Part shown: in pieces, positions 24,319-33,767 of the stretch
Numbering within the stretch: position 1 is the stretch's first letter
Layout: each line of letters begins with the position of its first letter
DNA from: Lotus japonicus
Lineage: Eukaryota > Streptophyta > Magnoliopsida > Fabales > Fabaceae
Direction of reading: 5' to 3'
DNA: 64,000 bases
NCBI RefSeq assembly: GCF_012489685.1
Contig: NC_080045.1
Location: 49,187,096-49,251,095, forward strand
Notes under the pieces: model-generated
Database searches by the model: none
What the model was told of the DNA's origin: nothing
What the model saw: only the letters and a program-made list of their open reading frames with translations
Translations under genes and position numbers: made by a program

Positions 24319-27300
24319 TCAACTGTAATAATAACGCAGGCTCAAACCATTGAACGACCTGGGTAGTCGCCTTCCATCAAGCTCCTCCAAGTGGTAGGCC
24401 CCTGTACCAAGAACTTTGATAATGCGGTAAGGCCCTTCCCAGTTCGGAGTCAACTTGTTTCCCGGGGCTCCTGACCGCCACTTTAGGACCAGATCGCCAA
24501 CCTGCATATCTCGAACGCGAACCCTACTATTGTACTTGGCGGCCACGCGCTGCTTCATCGCCGTTTCTCGAATGTGCGCCTCGTCACGTGTTTCAGACAG
24601 GAGATCCAACTCCACCGCCATATTGGCTTGATTCTCTCCTTCAAAATCTGGCTGGGTTCGCCATGTGAAATTGTCAATTTCCACCGGCAACATGGCATCT
24701 ACCCCATAAGTCATTCTAAAGGGGGTTTCTCTTGTAGTAGATTGCACAGTGGTGTTGTACGACCATAGTACCACTGGGAGTTCATCCAGCCAGGCTCCCT
24801 TAGCTTCCTCAAGCCGTCGCCTTAGTCCACGCAGAATTACCCTGTTCGCAGATTCTACTTGCCCGTTCGTTTGCGGATGCTCCACAGAGGCGAATCTCAT
24901 CTGTATACCCATTTCCTTGCCAAATTCCCTTGTTTGGTTGCTTGAAAACTGGGTCCCAGTGTCAGATACGATCGCCCTTGGGATCCCAAACCTACAAACG
25001 ATACGTCTCCAATAAAAGTTGACTATCTTTGCAGAGGTTATTTTGGCCAGAGGTTCGGCTTCAATCCATTTAGTGAAGTAGTCCACCGCTACCAATATAA
25101 ACTTCATTTGCGACCTGGCGGTCGGAAAAGGTCCTACCAAGTCCACACCCCACATGGCGAAAGGCCATGGGGCGCTCATCGTTACCAGCTCTTTTGGCGG
25201 TGCCTTAGACAAATCAGCAAACACTTGACATTTTTTGCACCGCTTCACAAAGTCCATACAATCTTTCCTGAGGGTGGGCCAGTAGAATCCCGCCCTTAAC
25301 ACCTTGCAAGCCAAAGATCTTCCCCCAATGTGGCTTGCACACACCCCTTCATGCACTTCAGACATTATCGCTTCGTATTTTTCTGGCGGTACACATTTTA
25401 GCAATGGCGTCGAAAAACCACGGCGATACAGGTGTCCATCAATGAGAGTATAGTGGCTCGCCTCTCGCCGTTGTTCCTTCGTACATTGCTCTACTTCCGC
25501 TGGGTCCCCCGCCAAGATAGACAATATGGGTCCCATCCACGTCGCCCCTCTGTTCACACATGCCATGAGCTCGCCTTCAATGCTGGGGTACACGAGTGTT
25601 TCCTGAATCACACTTTTGTTGTTGTCGGGCTTCCGCGTACTCGCCAATTTGGCCAACGCGTCGGCCCGCTGGTTTTCTGCCCGAGGAACATACTCTACTA
25701 CAACTTCCTGAAAAAGCGTCATCAAATACCGCACCCGCTCGAGGTACTTGATCAGATTGGGATCCTTGACCTGGAAAGTTCCCTTTACTTGATTCTCTAC
25801 CAACTGCGAGTCCGTTCTTATCAACATTCTTCCAATCTTTACTTCCCGTGCCAACTTCAATCCGGCGATGAGAGCTTCATATTCTGCCTGGTTGTTTGTT
25901 GCTTTGAACTCGAATTTCAGCGATTGCTCCAATACTAGATCCCCCGGTCCTTCTAACGTTACTCCCGCGCCACTGCCGCTACTATTGGAGGATCCATCTA
26001 CAAAGAGTGTCCACTGAGTGTCCACTCTTTCAAACCGGTCTGGGGTCAACTCAACCACAAAATCAGCCAGTGACTGTGCGCCAACCGTGCCCCGCTTATC
26101 ATATTGCAACCCATACTCAGATAATTCAACCGACCAGGCGACCAATATTCCTGACAAATCCGGTTTTTGTAACACTTGTCTCAAGGGCAAATCCGTCCGC
26201 ACCTTCACTGGAAAACTCTGAAAATAAGGTCTCAACCGCCGGGCGGTGACAAGGACCGCCAGCGCCGCCTTCTCAATTTTCTGGTATCTGACCTCTGCGC
26301 CCTGGAGTGTGTGACTAACAAAATAAACAATTCGATGCTCGCCATCTACCTCCTGCAATATCACAGAACTCAGAGCACTATCACTCACAGCAAAATACAA
26401 ATGCAGCGGGTGTCCCTGTATTGGCTTTGACAAGATTGGCGGTGATGACAGGAGTTCCTTGAGGCGAACAAAAGCTTCTTCACACTCCGCCGTCCACTCA
26501 AATGCAACATTTTTGCGAAGACACTTGAAAAAAGGGAAAGATCTGTCACCAGACTTAGGAAGGAACCGAGATAAAGCTGCTATTCGCCCTGTCAAACGTT
26601 GGACCTCTTTCACATTAGAGGGGCTTTTCATCTGCTGAATCGCCTTGCACTTATCTGGGTTTATCTCTATTCCTCTGGATGTGATCATGAATCCCAAAAA
26701 CTTGCCCCCTTGAACACCGAAAGAGCATTTCTCCGGGTTGAGGCGCATATTGTGCTTCCTTATCTCGCCAAATGCTTCCTCCAGATCTTGATGATGGTCC
26801 AAACCACGTACTGATTTAACAATCATGTCATCGACGTAAACCTCCATGTTTCTTCCCACCTGCCCAGCAAAAACCCTATCCATCAATCTTTGGTAGGTCG
26901 CCCCAGCATTCTTTAGCCCAAACGGCATGGTGCGATAGCAATAGTTGACTCTGGCGGTCATGAAAGCCGTTTTGTCCTCGTCTGTCAGGTGCATGCGGAT
27001 TTGATGATAACCAGAATAAGCATCCATCAAGCTAAGCAGTTCGTTGCCCGAGGCACCATCAACGAGACTATCAATGCTGGGAAGGGGATACGAATCTTTT
27101 GGGCATGCTTTGTTTAAGTCTGTGTAATCCACGCACATTCGCCATTTTCCATTCGCCTTTTTCACCATCACGACGTTCGCCAACCACGTCGGATACTTCA
27201 CCTCTCTGATGAACTCTGCCGCCAGCAACTTGTCAACCTCTTGTTGAACCGCTTTTCCCTTGTCTCCGCCCAAGCGCCGCCTGAGTTGTGAAACTGGCTT

Positions 27301-27645
27301 GACACTTGGATTCAATGCTAATCGATGGCAGATGAAGTTTGGATCAATTCCGGGCATGTCCTTGCAGCTCCAAGTAAACAAATCTAAGTTTTCGCCTAGC
27401 AACTTTGATAGGCGAGTCTCCTGCTCGTCCGTCAATCTAGTTCCAATCTTCAAAGTGCGATCGCCAAACTTTAGCGCCTTTGTTTCCTCAATTGGCGTGG
27501 GTCTGTTCACTCGCCCCTCGCCACGCGGATCAGGATTTTCATCCGAAGCTTCAATTTCGTAACATCTGTGCCCAACCAACGCACTCTTCTTGCCATACAG
27601 GTTGAGGCAATTGTTATAACATTCCCTCGCCAATTTCTGGTCCAC
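24319..27645 (-). CDS. Tat retrotransposon pol: reverse transcriptase, RNase H, archaeal-type RNase H, integrase
   Basis: Enzymatic part of the retrotransposon polyprotein, 1108 residues from the first internal Met. Reverse transcriptase spans about 150-310, with YVDD at 270-273 and the PFGLKNAGATYQ block. RNase H1-like region about 390-520. A second, archaeal-type RNase H spans about 544-665 with D550, E590 and D612. Integrase has H765, H772, C803 and C806 as the zinc-binding set, and a catalytic D835, D895, E931 triad with 35 residues between the last two. The frame is the same as gag-protease upstream and is separated from it only by the stop at 27679-27681, so the marked start is nominal. 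No other break was seen in pol. Confidence 0.93.
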   Translation of the reverse strand: MDQKLARECYNNCLNLYGKKSALVGHRCYEIEASDENPDPRGEGRVNRPTPIEETKALKFGDRTLKIGTRLTDEQETRLSKLLGENLDLFTWSCKDMPGIDPNFICHRLALNPSVKPVSQLRRRLGGDKGKAVQQEVDKLLAAEFIREVKYPTWLANVVMVKKANGKWRMCVDYTDLNKACPKDSYPLPSIDSLVDGASGNELLSLMDAYSGYHQIRMHLTDEDKTAFMTARVNYCYRTMPFGLKNAGATYQRLMDRVFAGQVGRNMEVYVDDMIVKSVRGLDHHQDLEEAFGEIRKHNMRLNPEKCSFGVQGGKFLGFMITSRGIEINPDKCKAIQQMKSPSNVKEVQRLTGRIAALSRFLPKSGDRSFPFFKCLRKNVAFEWTAECEEAFVRLKELLSSPPILSKPIQGHPLHLYFAVSDSALSSVILQEVDGEHRIVYFVSHTLQGAEVRYQKIEKAALAVLVTARRLRPYFQSFPVKVRTDLPLRQVLQKPDLSGILVAWSVELSEYGLQYDKRGTVGAQSLADFVVELTPDRFERVDTQWTLFVDGSSNSSGSGAGVTLEGPGDLVLEQSLKFEFKATNNQAEYEALIAGLKLAREVKIGRMLIRTDSQLVENQVKGTFQVKDPNLIKYLERVRYLMTLFQEVVVEYVPRAENQRADALAKLASTRKPDNNKSVIQETLVYPSIEGELMACVNRGATWMGPILSILAGDPAEVEQCTKEQRREASHYTLIDGHLYRRGFSTPLLKCVPPEKYEAIMSEVHEGVCASHIGGRSLACKVLRAGFYWPTLRKDCMDFVKRCKKCQVFADLSKAPPKELVTMSAPWPFAMWGVDLVGPFPTARSQMKFILVAVDYFTKWIEAEPLAKITSAKIVNFYWRRIVCRFGIPRAIVSDTGTQFSSNQTREFGKEMGIQMRFASVEHPQTNGQVESANRVILRGLRRRLEEAKGAWLDELPVVLWSYNTTVQSTTRETPFRMTYGVDAMLPVEIDNFTWRTQPDFEGENQANMAVELDLLSETRDEAHIRETAMKQRVAAKYNSRVRVRDMQVGDLVLKWRSGAPGNKLTPNWEGPYRIIKVLGTGAYHLEELDGRRLPRSFNGLSLRYYYS

Positions 27646-27678
27646 CTTCAGCTTGCCAACCTTTCCGTTGCTTAGTGG

Positions 27679-29451
27679 TTACTTGACCGCCAAGTGGGCT
27701 GTTGAAATCACAGCACAAAGGCGATTCAATGTATTTCGCCCAATGATGACATTGTAAGATGCCACCACCTGGAGAACCAAATACCTTACCTTCAAAACCC
27801 TGGCACACTCATCTTCCCCGAATATTGTGTCTAGATCAATGAACCCTCGCACCATTACTTGCTCACCCGCAAAACCTACCAAGGTTCCCGCATATGGGGT
27901 CAGATCATTATCAGTCAGGCCCAACTTGTCAAATGCATCTCCATAGATAATATCAGCTGAGCTACCCTGATCCAAGAGTACCCTTCTAACATTGAAACTA
28001 TTCATCCTTAATTGCACTACTATCGGGTCATCCTTGTGAGGCTTTATCCCCTCAAAATCTGCCATCGAGATTGTTATGTCAGGGTGCACGAATCCGAAAG
28101 CAACTTCATGAACTGAATTGACTGCACGAACATGGCGTTTCCGTGCCGCATGGGTATCACCACCACCGCTGAATCCTCCGGCGATGGTGTTTATGGTCCC
28201 TACGGGCGGTCCTGAGTGTTGAGCAAACGTGTCATCAGCCCCTTTTGTGGCGATAGCCGCTGATTCTTGCTTTTTCTTGCCCTTAGTGTCCGCTCGCTCC
28301 TCCTCTCGCTTATGCGTTTTGTTGTGATCGCTGTTGTTGCGCCACTGGCCTTGGCGATTTCCTTGATATCCCGCCTTTATCAACTTATCAATTTCCCGTT
28401 GCAAAGTCCAGCAGTCATCCGTGTCGTGCCTGGCGGACCGATGGTATTCACACCACTTCTTGGGATTGGCGTCCCGCGGTTGATATTTTGGAGCCTCTGG
28501 CTCATCCACTAGATTTGCACCCCTCGCCTCGTGAAGTATATCCGTTAAATCAGTGTTCATCACCATGTCAGCTTCCTCCCGCTGGCGATAAGACTTAGAT
28601 TGCCATGGCCGGCGCTGTTCATAATCATCACGCCGTGGATACAACTGCTCCTTGGTCGGCCTCAATACCGCCTTCCCTTTATCTTGTCTTTGCTGCTTGC
28701 CATCCCCCTTGTCTTCGCCGACCTTATCTTTTTTCGCGCGCTTGGGTGACGTGTCGCCCTTTTCCAGTTTCGCGCGCTTTCTTTTGAAAGCATCGTCCTC
28801 CTCGTCAAGAATATAAGTGTTGGCGCGAGCACGCATCTCTTCCATCGAACGTGCTGGTTTGCGCGTCAACTTGTTGTTCAACCCTCCCGGTAACAAACCA
28901 TTTTTGAATGCTAGAGCACAGGCTCGAGGCTCCTCGTCCTCTACCTTGACCGATGCAGCGCTGTACCTTGCCATGTATTCCTTCAGTGACTCTCCTTCTT
29001 GTTGGCGAATGTTGTATAGGTCATTGATCGTCACCGGCTGATTCTTATTCGCCGAGAATTGCACTAGAAACTTGGATGAGAAGTCTCTGAATTTCGAAAT
29101 CGATCCGCGCGGCAAAGTCGTGAACCATGCCATCGCCGTCGATTTGAACGTTGATGGAAACATCCTACACTTCACCGCATCTGATGCCGCAATTATCACC
29201 ATCTTCGTGTTGAAATACAGAAGATGATCCTTCGGATCAGAATCTCCACTATAAGAATCCAGAACTAACGTTTTCATATTATCTGGAATTGCCACACTCT
29301 CAACGTCCTCCGAGAACGGACGGAACTCAGCTACGGAATCCGCTTCCCTGCTTTCATCATCTTGTTGCCCGCGGCGGTAGAAATCCAACTGAGCTTGCAG
29401 ATGTTCATTCCGCTGTGAATGTTTCCAATGCTGCGCATCATATGGCGCCAT
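27679..29451 (-). CDS. Tat retrotransposon gag and protease
   Basis: Structural capsid protein plus aspartic protease, 590 residues in the open part. The capsid-like region (about residues 40-230) includes the typical YSGDSDPKDHL and AMAWFTTLPRGSI blocks. A Lys/Arg-rich linker follows. A zinc-knuckle-like CEYHRSARHDTDDC sits near residue 340. The protease motif LLDQGSSADIIY is near residue 498. The frame ends in TAA at 27679-27681 and continues, same frame, as pol. That stop looks like a mutation, since gag-pro-pol is otherwise one frame. At the other end the N-terminus lies in a different frame (ATG 29687-29685), so there is also a frameshift near 29380-29420. Confidence 0.88.
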   Translation of the reverse strand: MAPYDAQHWKHSQRNEHLQAQLDFYRRGQQDDESREADSVAEFRPFSEDVESVAIPDNMKTLVLDSYSGDSDPKDHLLYFNTKMVIIAASDAVKCRMFPSTFKSTAMAWFTTLPRGSISKFRDFSSKFLVQFSANKNQPVTINDLYNIRQQEGESLKEYMARYSAASVKVEDEEPRACALAFKNGLLPGGLNNKLTRKPARSMEEMRARANTYILDEEDDAFKRKRAKLEKGDTSPKRAKKDKVGEDKGDGKQQRQDKGKAVLRPTKEQLYPRRDDYEQRRPWQSKSYRQREEADMVMNTDLTDILHEARGANLVDEPEAPKYQPRDANPKKWCEYHRSARHDTDDCWTLQREIDKLIKAGYQGNRQGQWRNNSDHNKTHKREEERADTKGKKKQESAAIATKGADDTFAQHSGPPVGTINTIAGGFSGGGDTHAARKRHVRAVNSVHEVAFGFVHPDITISMADFEGIKPHKDDPIVVQLRMNSFNVRRVLLDQGSSADIIYGDAFDKLGLTDNDLTPYAGTLVGFAGEQVMVRGFIDLDTIFGEDECARVLKVRYLVLQVVASYNVIIGRNTLNRLCAVISTAHLAVK

Positions 29452-29687
29452 TGCTCCTGTGTCACCGCCGGTTGTTGCTCTGGAGTAGGTGAATTTCCTG
29501 GTGAGCGCTCCAGAGATCCGACCTGCGAAGGCGATGGAGGAGGTGGTGGTGGTGATGGAGGAGGAGAAGGTGGCTGTACTCCCGCCGTTCGTATCGGAGA
29601 ATCCAGGACGACCCGATGAGGCCGCCGAGGCGGCGAAATTCTCTGTCGCACTGGTGAATGATGCTGCCTCCTGCGTCGCGTCTCCAT
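29385..29687 (-). pseudogene. frame-shifted N-terminal segment of Tat gag
   Basis: From the ATG at 29687 the minus strand reads a basic, Pro-rich N-terminus (METRRRRQ start, then a run of PPPSPPPPP) that leads to EQWRHMMRSIGNIHSGMN. Just there, gag proper continues in the next frame (NEHLQAQLDFYRRG). A single-base indel near 29400 would explain it. The primer-binding site lies about 150 nt upstream of the ATG, as expected. Confidence 0.6.
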
Positions 29688-29833
29688 CTGAACCAGGAAT
29701 GACGCAAACTCGATCGAAAAACGAACGCCGGTCACAGAATCAAAATAGGAAAGCTCGAGAACTGCCTAATCGTAATCTGAGGTAGCTTCTTGCACAATCC
29801 ATCCACGTGAATGGGAATAGAAAGTTTACAGTC

Positions 29834-29851
29834 CCCACAGACGGCGCCAAA
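29834..29851 (-). other. primer-binding site of the Tat element
   Basis: Directly after the 5' LTR the minus strand reads TTTGGCGCCGTCTGTGGGG. TGGCGCCGT pairs with the 3' end of a plant tRNA ending ACGGCGCCA (tRNA-Asp is one candidate), a primer site widespread in Tat/Athila-type elements. Confidence 0.8.
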
Positions 29852-30131
29852 TGTTCTAGGAATGAACATTGAGGATAGGTATAGTACCTAGAGAGTAGAG
29901 AATTGTGCTAGAGAGAATGAGAATGAGAGAGAGAATGCTGAATTTCATGTGTAATTTCATCCAATGAGCCAAAGTCCCTTACAATTGGTAACTACCTCCT
30001 ATTTATAGAGTTTGGGTGCTACTTATTGGGCCAATTGGGCCTCCGAGGCTGAGGCCCAACCTAAGGCCAGGCCCTCGCCTTGGGACGAGCTACACACTGG
30101 GCGTTGCCCCCCTAGGGGCTCGCCCAGTCCA
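29852..30131 (-). repeat. 5' LTR of the Tat element
   Basis: 280 bp, TG...CA ends. A minus-strand TATAAATA at 30000-30007 and CCAAT-type motifs just upstream mark the likely promoter. Confidence 0.92.
30000..30007 (-). promoter_or_regulatory. TATA box in the Tat 5' LTR
   Basis: TATAAATA followed by GGAGG on the minus strand, about 150 nt before the LTR end; the expected start of genomic RNA. Confidence 0.55.
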
Positions 30132-30136
30132 CACAT

Positions 30137-30820
30137 TTAATTAATTACCACCGCCTGCACTCTCTGTTGGACGTAAGCAAATGCTTTGCAAGTTTGATGT
30201 GGAGTGAGACCACTACCTACATGGTACATATACAAAAGTGTGTGCACTTTGCAGCACTAGGAAAATCAAGGTTGTAGAAAATTCATGCTTCATTCCTATC
30301 TTTTCCATCAAGTTTCTTCCCACTTTATTCTCTCACAAATCTAATTGCATCCAGCTAGCTGCATGCACTCCATAAATCATAACTAGCCCACCTAGTCAGC
30401 TTTTGACTTCCATTACACCCAATGCTAGCCTTCCAGCTATCACATAGCCCACGAATAATCAGACCATGCGTGAGTTGAACTTAATTTTTTTATTTAAAAT
30501 CTGAAAGTTCAATGTATATATATATACAACCTAAATTCCAACTCCCCACCAGTAATTCAATCCCATGGTTACTCACTTAGATATTAAATGGATACCATAG
30601 TGGGCTTTGATTCCATTAACGACATTATTTAGACATTTCAACACATGCTTAATTACTATTCATAAGTAATTCAAGTTAGTGCTTTCCATGTCAAAACATA
30701 CAACATATAAACTTTGTATGGGTTTTGAATTGTTTATCTTCAGCTTTCACTATGGGGCACCTTCTAATTGAAACGTACAGTCTGTGACTAATTGATATAA
30801 AAAATAAACTTAAAGATATT
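30137..30820. other. intergenic DNA right of the Tat element
   Basis: AT-rich. A short TATATATA tract is at 30515-30525. No gene or repeat boundary recognised. Confidence 0.35.
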
Positions 30821-30885
30821 CATATTTGTTTTCTCTTTCATTCAAATTTAAGCTACATTTTATTTTTATTTTCCAATCGTGGGGT

Positions 30886-31020
30886 ATGTTGGAGGCGGGG
30901 AAATTTTGTGGACTTGTGTTTTCTGATACAGACGAGAAGGCTCTTCAAGCTTGTGAAGAGTATCTCAAAGCTACTCATCCAAGGAAGTATGGAGTGTCTG
31001 ATATAGTATGCGTTGATTGA
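30886..31020 (+). CDS. short open frame or orphan exon, unrecognised
   Basis: A 44-codon frame from the ATG at 30886 reads a balanced, exon-like protein (FCGLVFSDTDEKALQACEEY near the middle) and ends in TGA. Composition is more gene-like than its surroundings. I do not recognise the family. No upstream or downstream exon could be linked, so it may be a fragment of a lost gene, a small gene, or chance. Confidence 0.25.
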   Translation: MLEAGKFCGLVFSDTDEKALQACEEYLKATHPRKYGVSDIVCVD

Positions 31021-31545
31021 TTTGCGTGGTTTCAATTTTCGTTTCTTTAGCGGTCTTTTTTGTGTTGTATCTCTTAAGTTGACGTTTGTTAATTTCGTTG
31101 TGTTGCTTTTGTTTTACTTTCCTTTATATTTAATCCATTGTCGAGAGAATCTATATCTCAACTTTTTGCGTATTCAATAAAATTTTGCTTTCTAAAAAAA
31201 TTACAACTCGATTCTCATGTATGTTACTCATTCTAATACATACTCAAAGTTTAGTTACTATTAGTAAGGCTTTAATTTATTCAGCTCAATTTCCAATGTT
31301 TTGAAATTCTAAACCCAAATCCACAATTGTAACCACCATTCACAACAACTCAACACCATTCATATATAACCACAGAGTCACTCGGCTCTTAGCACTTTCC
31401 ACACTCAACATTTGCTATTGAAGTCATAGCGTGACGTCTAATGCCAATTATAGATCTTTTAGGGGACTAGGAGCTATGAAACCCTAAAATAAATTAGAAT
31501 TATATATATGTGTATATATATTGGTATAACTCGATTGTAATTTTC
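31021..31545. other. intergenic DNA
   Basis: AT-rich; an ATATATATGTGTATATAT tract near 31503. No gene recognised. Confidence 0.3.
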
Positions 31546-31546
31546 A

Positions 31547-31625
31547 TAAATTAAACACAAGGTAAGTTTCAAAAAAAAAAAATTAAACACAAGGTAAGTT
31601 TCAAAAAAAAAAATTAAACACAAGG
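31547..31625. repeat. tandem repeat, ~32-bp unit, 2.5 copies
   Basis: ATTAAACACAAGGTAAGTTT followed by an A-run is repeated twice, and a third copy is partial. The A-runs inside suggest slippage or a poly(A)-linked origin. Confidence 0.7.
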
Positions 31626-32744
31626 TATATAATAAGACACTTTGCTAGGGTTTCATGGAGGAACAATCGAAACGACACACGAGGGGAAGGATTAGGTTAG
31701 GTGGTGGCAAATACGAACGTAAGGACTAACGTAGTGGAGATTGTTCTCCACAAAATTCTTGGTGTACGTAATGGAGAGAAGGGTTGGGGAAAAACATTTT
31801 CCTTTAGACAAAATGATGATTGGGATGGTTATGAATGTGAGTGTCATCTCATACAATGACATCTCTTTGGGAGTGAATATTGGGGATATTACTTCGGAGG
31901 CATATGCTATTGAGGAAACCTTTGGTGTGGAATCAAAATACGTCGATGATGAGCATATGGAGGATGAGCTTGTCTTAAGAGTTAAGAAGGATGAGGAGCA
32001 GGTGCTTCATGCTGATCACATTTTTTGTCTTGATGTTAAGCTTTCTAAACCGGAAAGAAAGAAGGCATGAAAACCATTTAGGAAATCTGTGATTGTAAAG
32101 CTGTTAGGGAAAATGGTGGGTTTTAGGTTCTTGAGGACTCGTCTCATGAAGCTTTGACAACCACTTAGAGAGAATGAATACTTTCATATTCATTGTTTGG
32201 AATGGGATGGATGACTACAAGAATGTATTTGAGGAGGTTCATGGATGATAGTGGGTCATTACTTCGTTGTTCAAAAATTTCAGCTCGAGTTCTTTCCCAA
32301 TGACGATGAGTTGAAACATGTAGCGGTTTGGATTCACGTCCCTAGTCTTCCCATCTAATACTATGATAGCCATATTCATTGGAGGATAGGGAGCTCATTA
32401 AGGCATTTTGTGAAAGCGGACGAGAACATCTCAGAGTTAACATTGGCAGTGGCACTGAGATTGAAGAGGGAAGTTTGCTCATTATGCATTGAGATTGACT
32501 TGAAGAGGGTTTTAGTTTCTAAGTTTTTGCTTTAGCTGTGGTTGTTTTGGCAATACGATTGATTCTTTTCCTCTCCAACAAAAAAAGGCTTCTACCTCAA
32601 TGGCAGTCCAAAAAACAACGACGAGGTAGGTTGGTAGGATGTAGAGGATATGGTTTCCAAGGGGTAACATCCCGATCTGACGAGTGGCCTCACGCTAACA
32701 ACACGAGTCTTTTCAGCGAGCTTTGGCCTCACTTACGCGCTTCC

Positions 32745-32860
32745 CGGGAAAACTTCCCAGGAGGTCACCCATCCCAATATGGCTCAAAGGCAAGCACACT
32801 TAACCATGGAGTTTTTATGAGTTGGGCTCCCGAAAAGAAGATGCATCTTGTTGTTATGAG
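32745..32860 (-). repeat. 5S rRNA-derived segment inside the Cassandra LTR
   Basis: On the minus strand the two conserved internal promoter elements of plant 5S genes are recognisable. An A-box-like GGTTAAGTGTGCTTGCC is near 32791-32807, and a C-box-like GGATGGGTGACCTCCTGGG is near 32756-32774. The remainder is diverged, so this is not a functional 5S gene. Cassandra LTRs are known to carry such a region. Confidence 0.85.
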
Positions 32861-33730
32861 TAGTACCAATCAAATCATTTATGCCCTCCTCAACAGTATA
32901 GTCTCATACCTATACAGTCTCGGAATACCTCTTGTTCGGGTGCGAGATCAGTTCATTCATGTGTCCCTCCGCCTAGAAGCCTGCCAGGAGCCGCTCCTTG
33001 TCTGTGCCTGTAAGACCCCGAATTAAATAATTAGATTATTTAATTACTTTCGTCGTGTTGATTAATTAAGTAATTATATTTTATAGTTTTATATTATTTT
33101 CATGACTCGAATCCTATTACAAGTCACGAAAACTATTTATATAATAATTTAAGTTCAGATTATGTTTAAGGTTGATATTGTAGTCAGCTTAAGTAATAGC
33201 ACGAGCCATATTTGCACCCGACTATGGTCGAGAGTGTCCGAAAAATGTTATATCCGCTCCTAGAGCACTGTTTAAGAGAATTTTAGAATTGAATGGAGAA
33301 TAAGAACCTCTAGGTATTTTTCCCATGACCAGTGTTTCGATACGAAACCCTGGACTGTACGCTTGTTAGGTTTTGCTTCACGGAAGTCCGTCGAAGCTAG
33401 ACTTTAACTTCTCGGGGACTTTAATTAAGACCCAGAATGAAGAGTTTTTCTATTCGGAGCTTCTAACGAAGTTTCCATCCGCGTTGTCACAATTCTTTCA
33501 GCAATTGCGACATTTCTTCAGAAGGAAGTTTCTTCATCCGACGTCAACTGCAAAAAGTAGTTTTCCGGCGTATTTTTGCCAATACTGCGTTTATATCGTT
33601 TTCTTCAATTTTGAGAACTTCATTTTGAGTTCTGGCATTCTGTCGCCAGATATTCACTTCTTATTGTTAGACGGAAGTACCAGAACGACCGGTTTCGGAA
33701 AACCTCGAAGTTTACTTTTTCGACGTTCGC

Positions 33731-33738
33731 TATAAAAG
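33731..33738 (+). promoter_or_regulatory. TATA box of the 3.5-kb LTR
   Basis: TATAAAAG in GC-richer surroundings, directly followed by the hairpin. Confidence 0.5.
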
Positions 33739-33740
33739 GC

Positions 33741-33767
33741 GGGAAATGAGAAAATATCTCATTTCCC
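33741..33767. repeat. perfect hairpin just downstream of the LTR TATA box
   Basis: GGGAAATGAGA and TCTCATTTCCC (11-bp arms) around an AAATA loop. If the start site lies about 25-35 nt after the TATA box, this is at the start of the transcript. Confidence 0.85.

Larger units (their letters stand above)
17361..30136 (-). mobile_element. Ty3/gypsy LTR retrotransposon, Tat lineage, nearly complete
   Basis: Element body 17366-30131 (12.77 kb) with 280-bp LTRs at both ends and a perfect CACAT target duplication (17361-17365, 30132-30136). It reads on the minus strand: 5' LTR, primer-binding site TGGCGCCGTCTGTGGGG at 29850-29834, gag, protease, reverse transcriptase, two RNase H domains and integrase. 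An antisense gene then lies between pol and the 3' LTR. Dual RNase H without a chromodomain, and an extra antisense gene, are recognised features of Tat elements. A 2.28-kb solo LTR is nested at 18568-20847. I counted six substitutions between the LTRs (about 2%), so the insertion is young. No good polypurine tract is visible beside the 3' LTR. Confidence 0.93.

Noticed and set aside
29419..29785. Plus-strand frames opposite gag
   Set aside because: They are complements of the Pro-rich gag N-terminus and show no independent signal.
32745..32860. Functional 5S rRNA gene
   Set aside because: Too diverged outside the promoter boxes and embedded in a Cassandra LTR.
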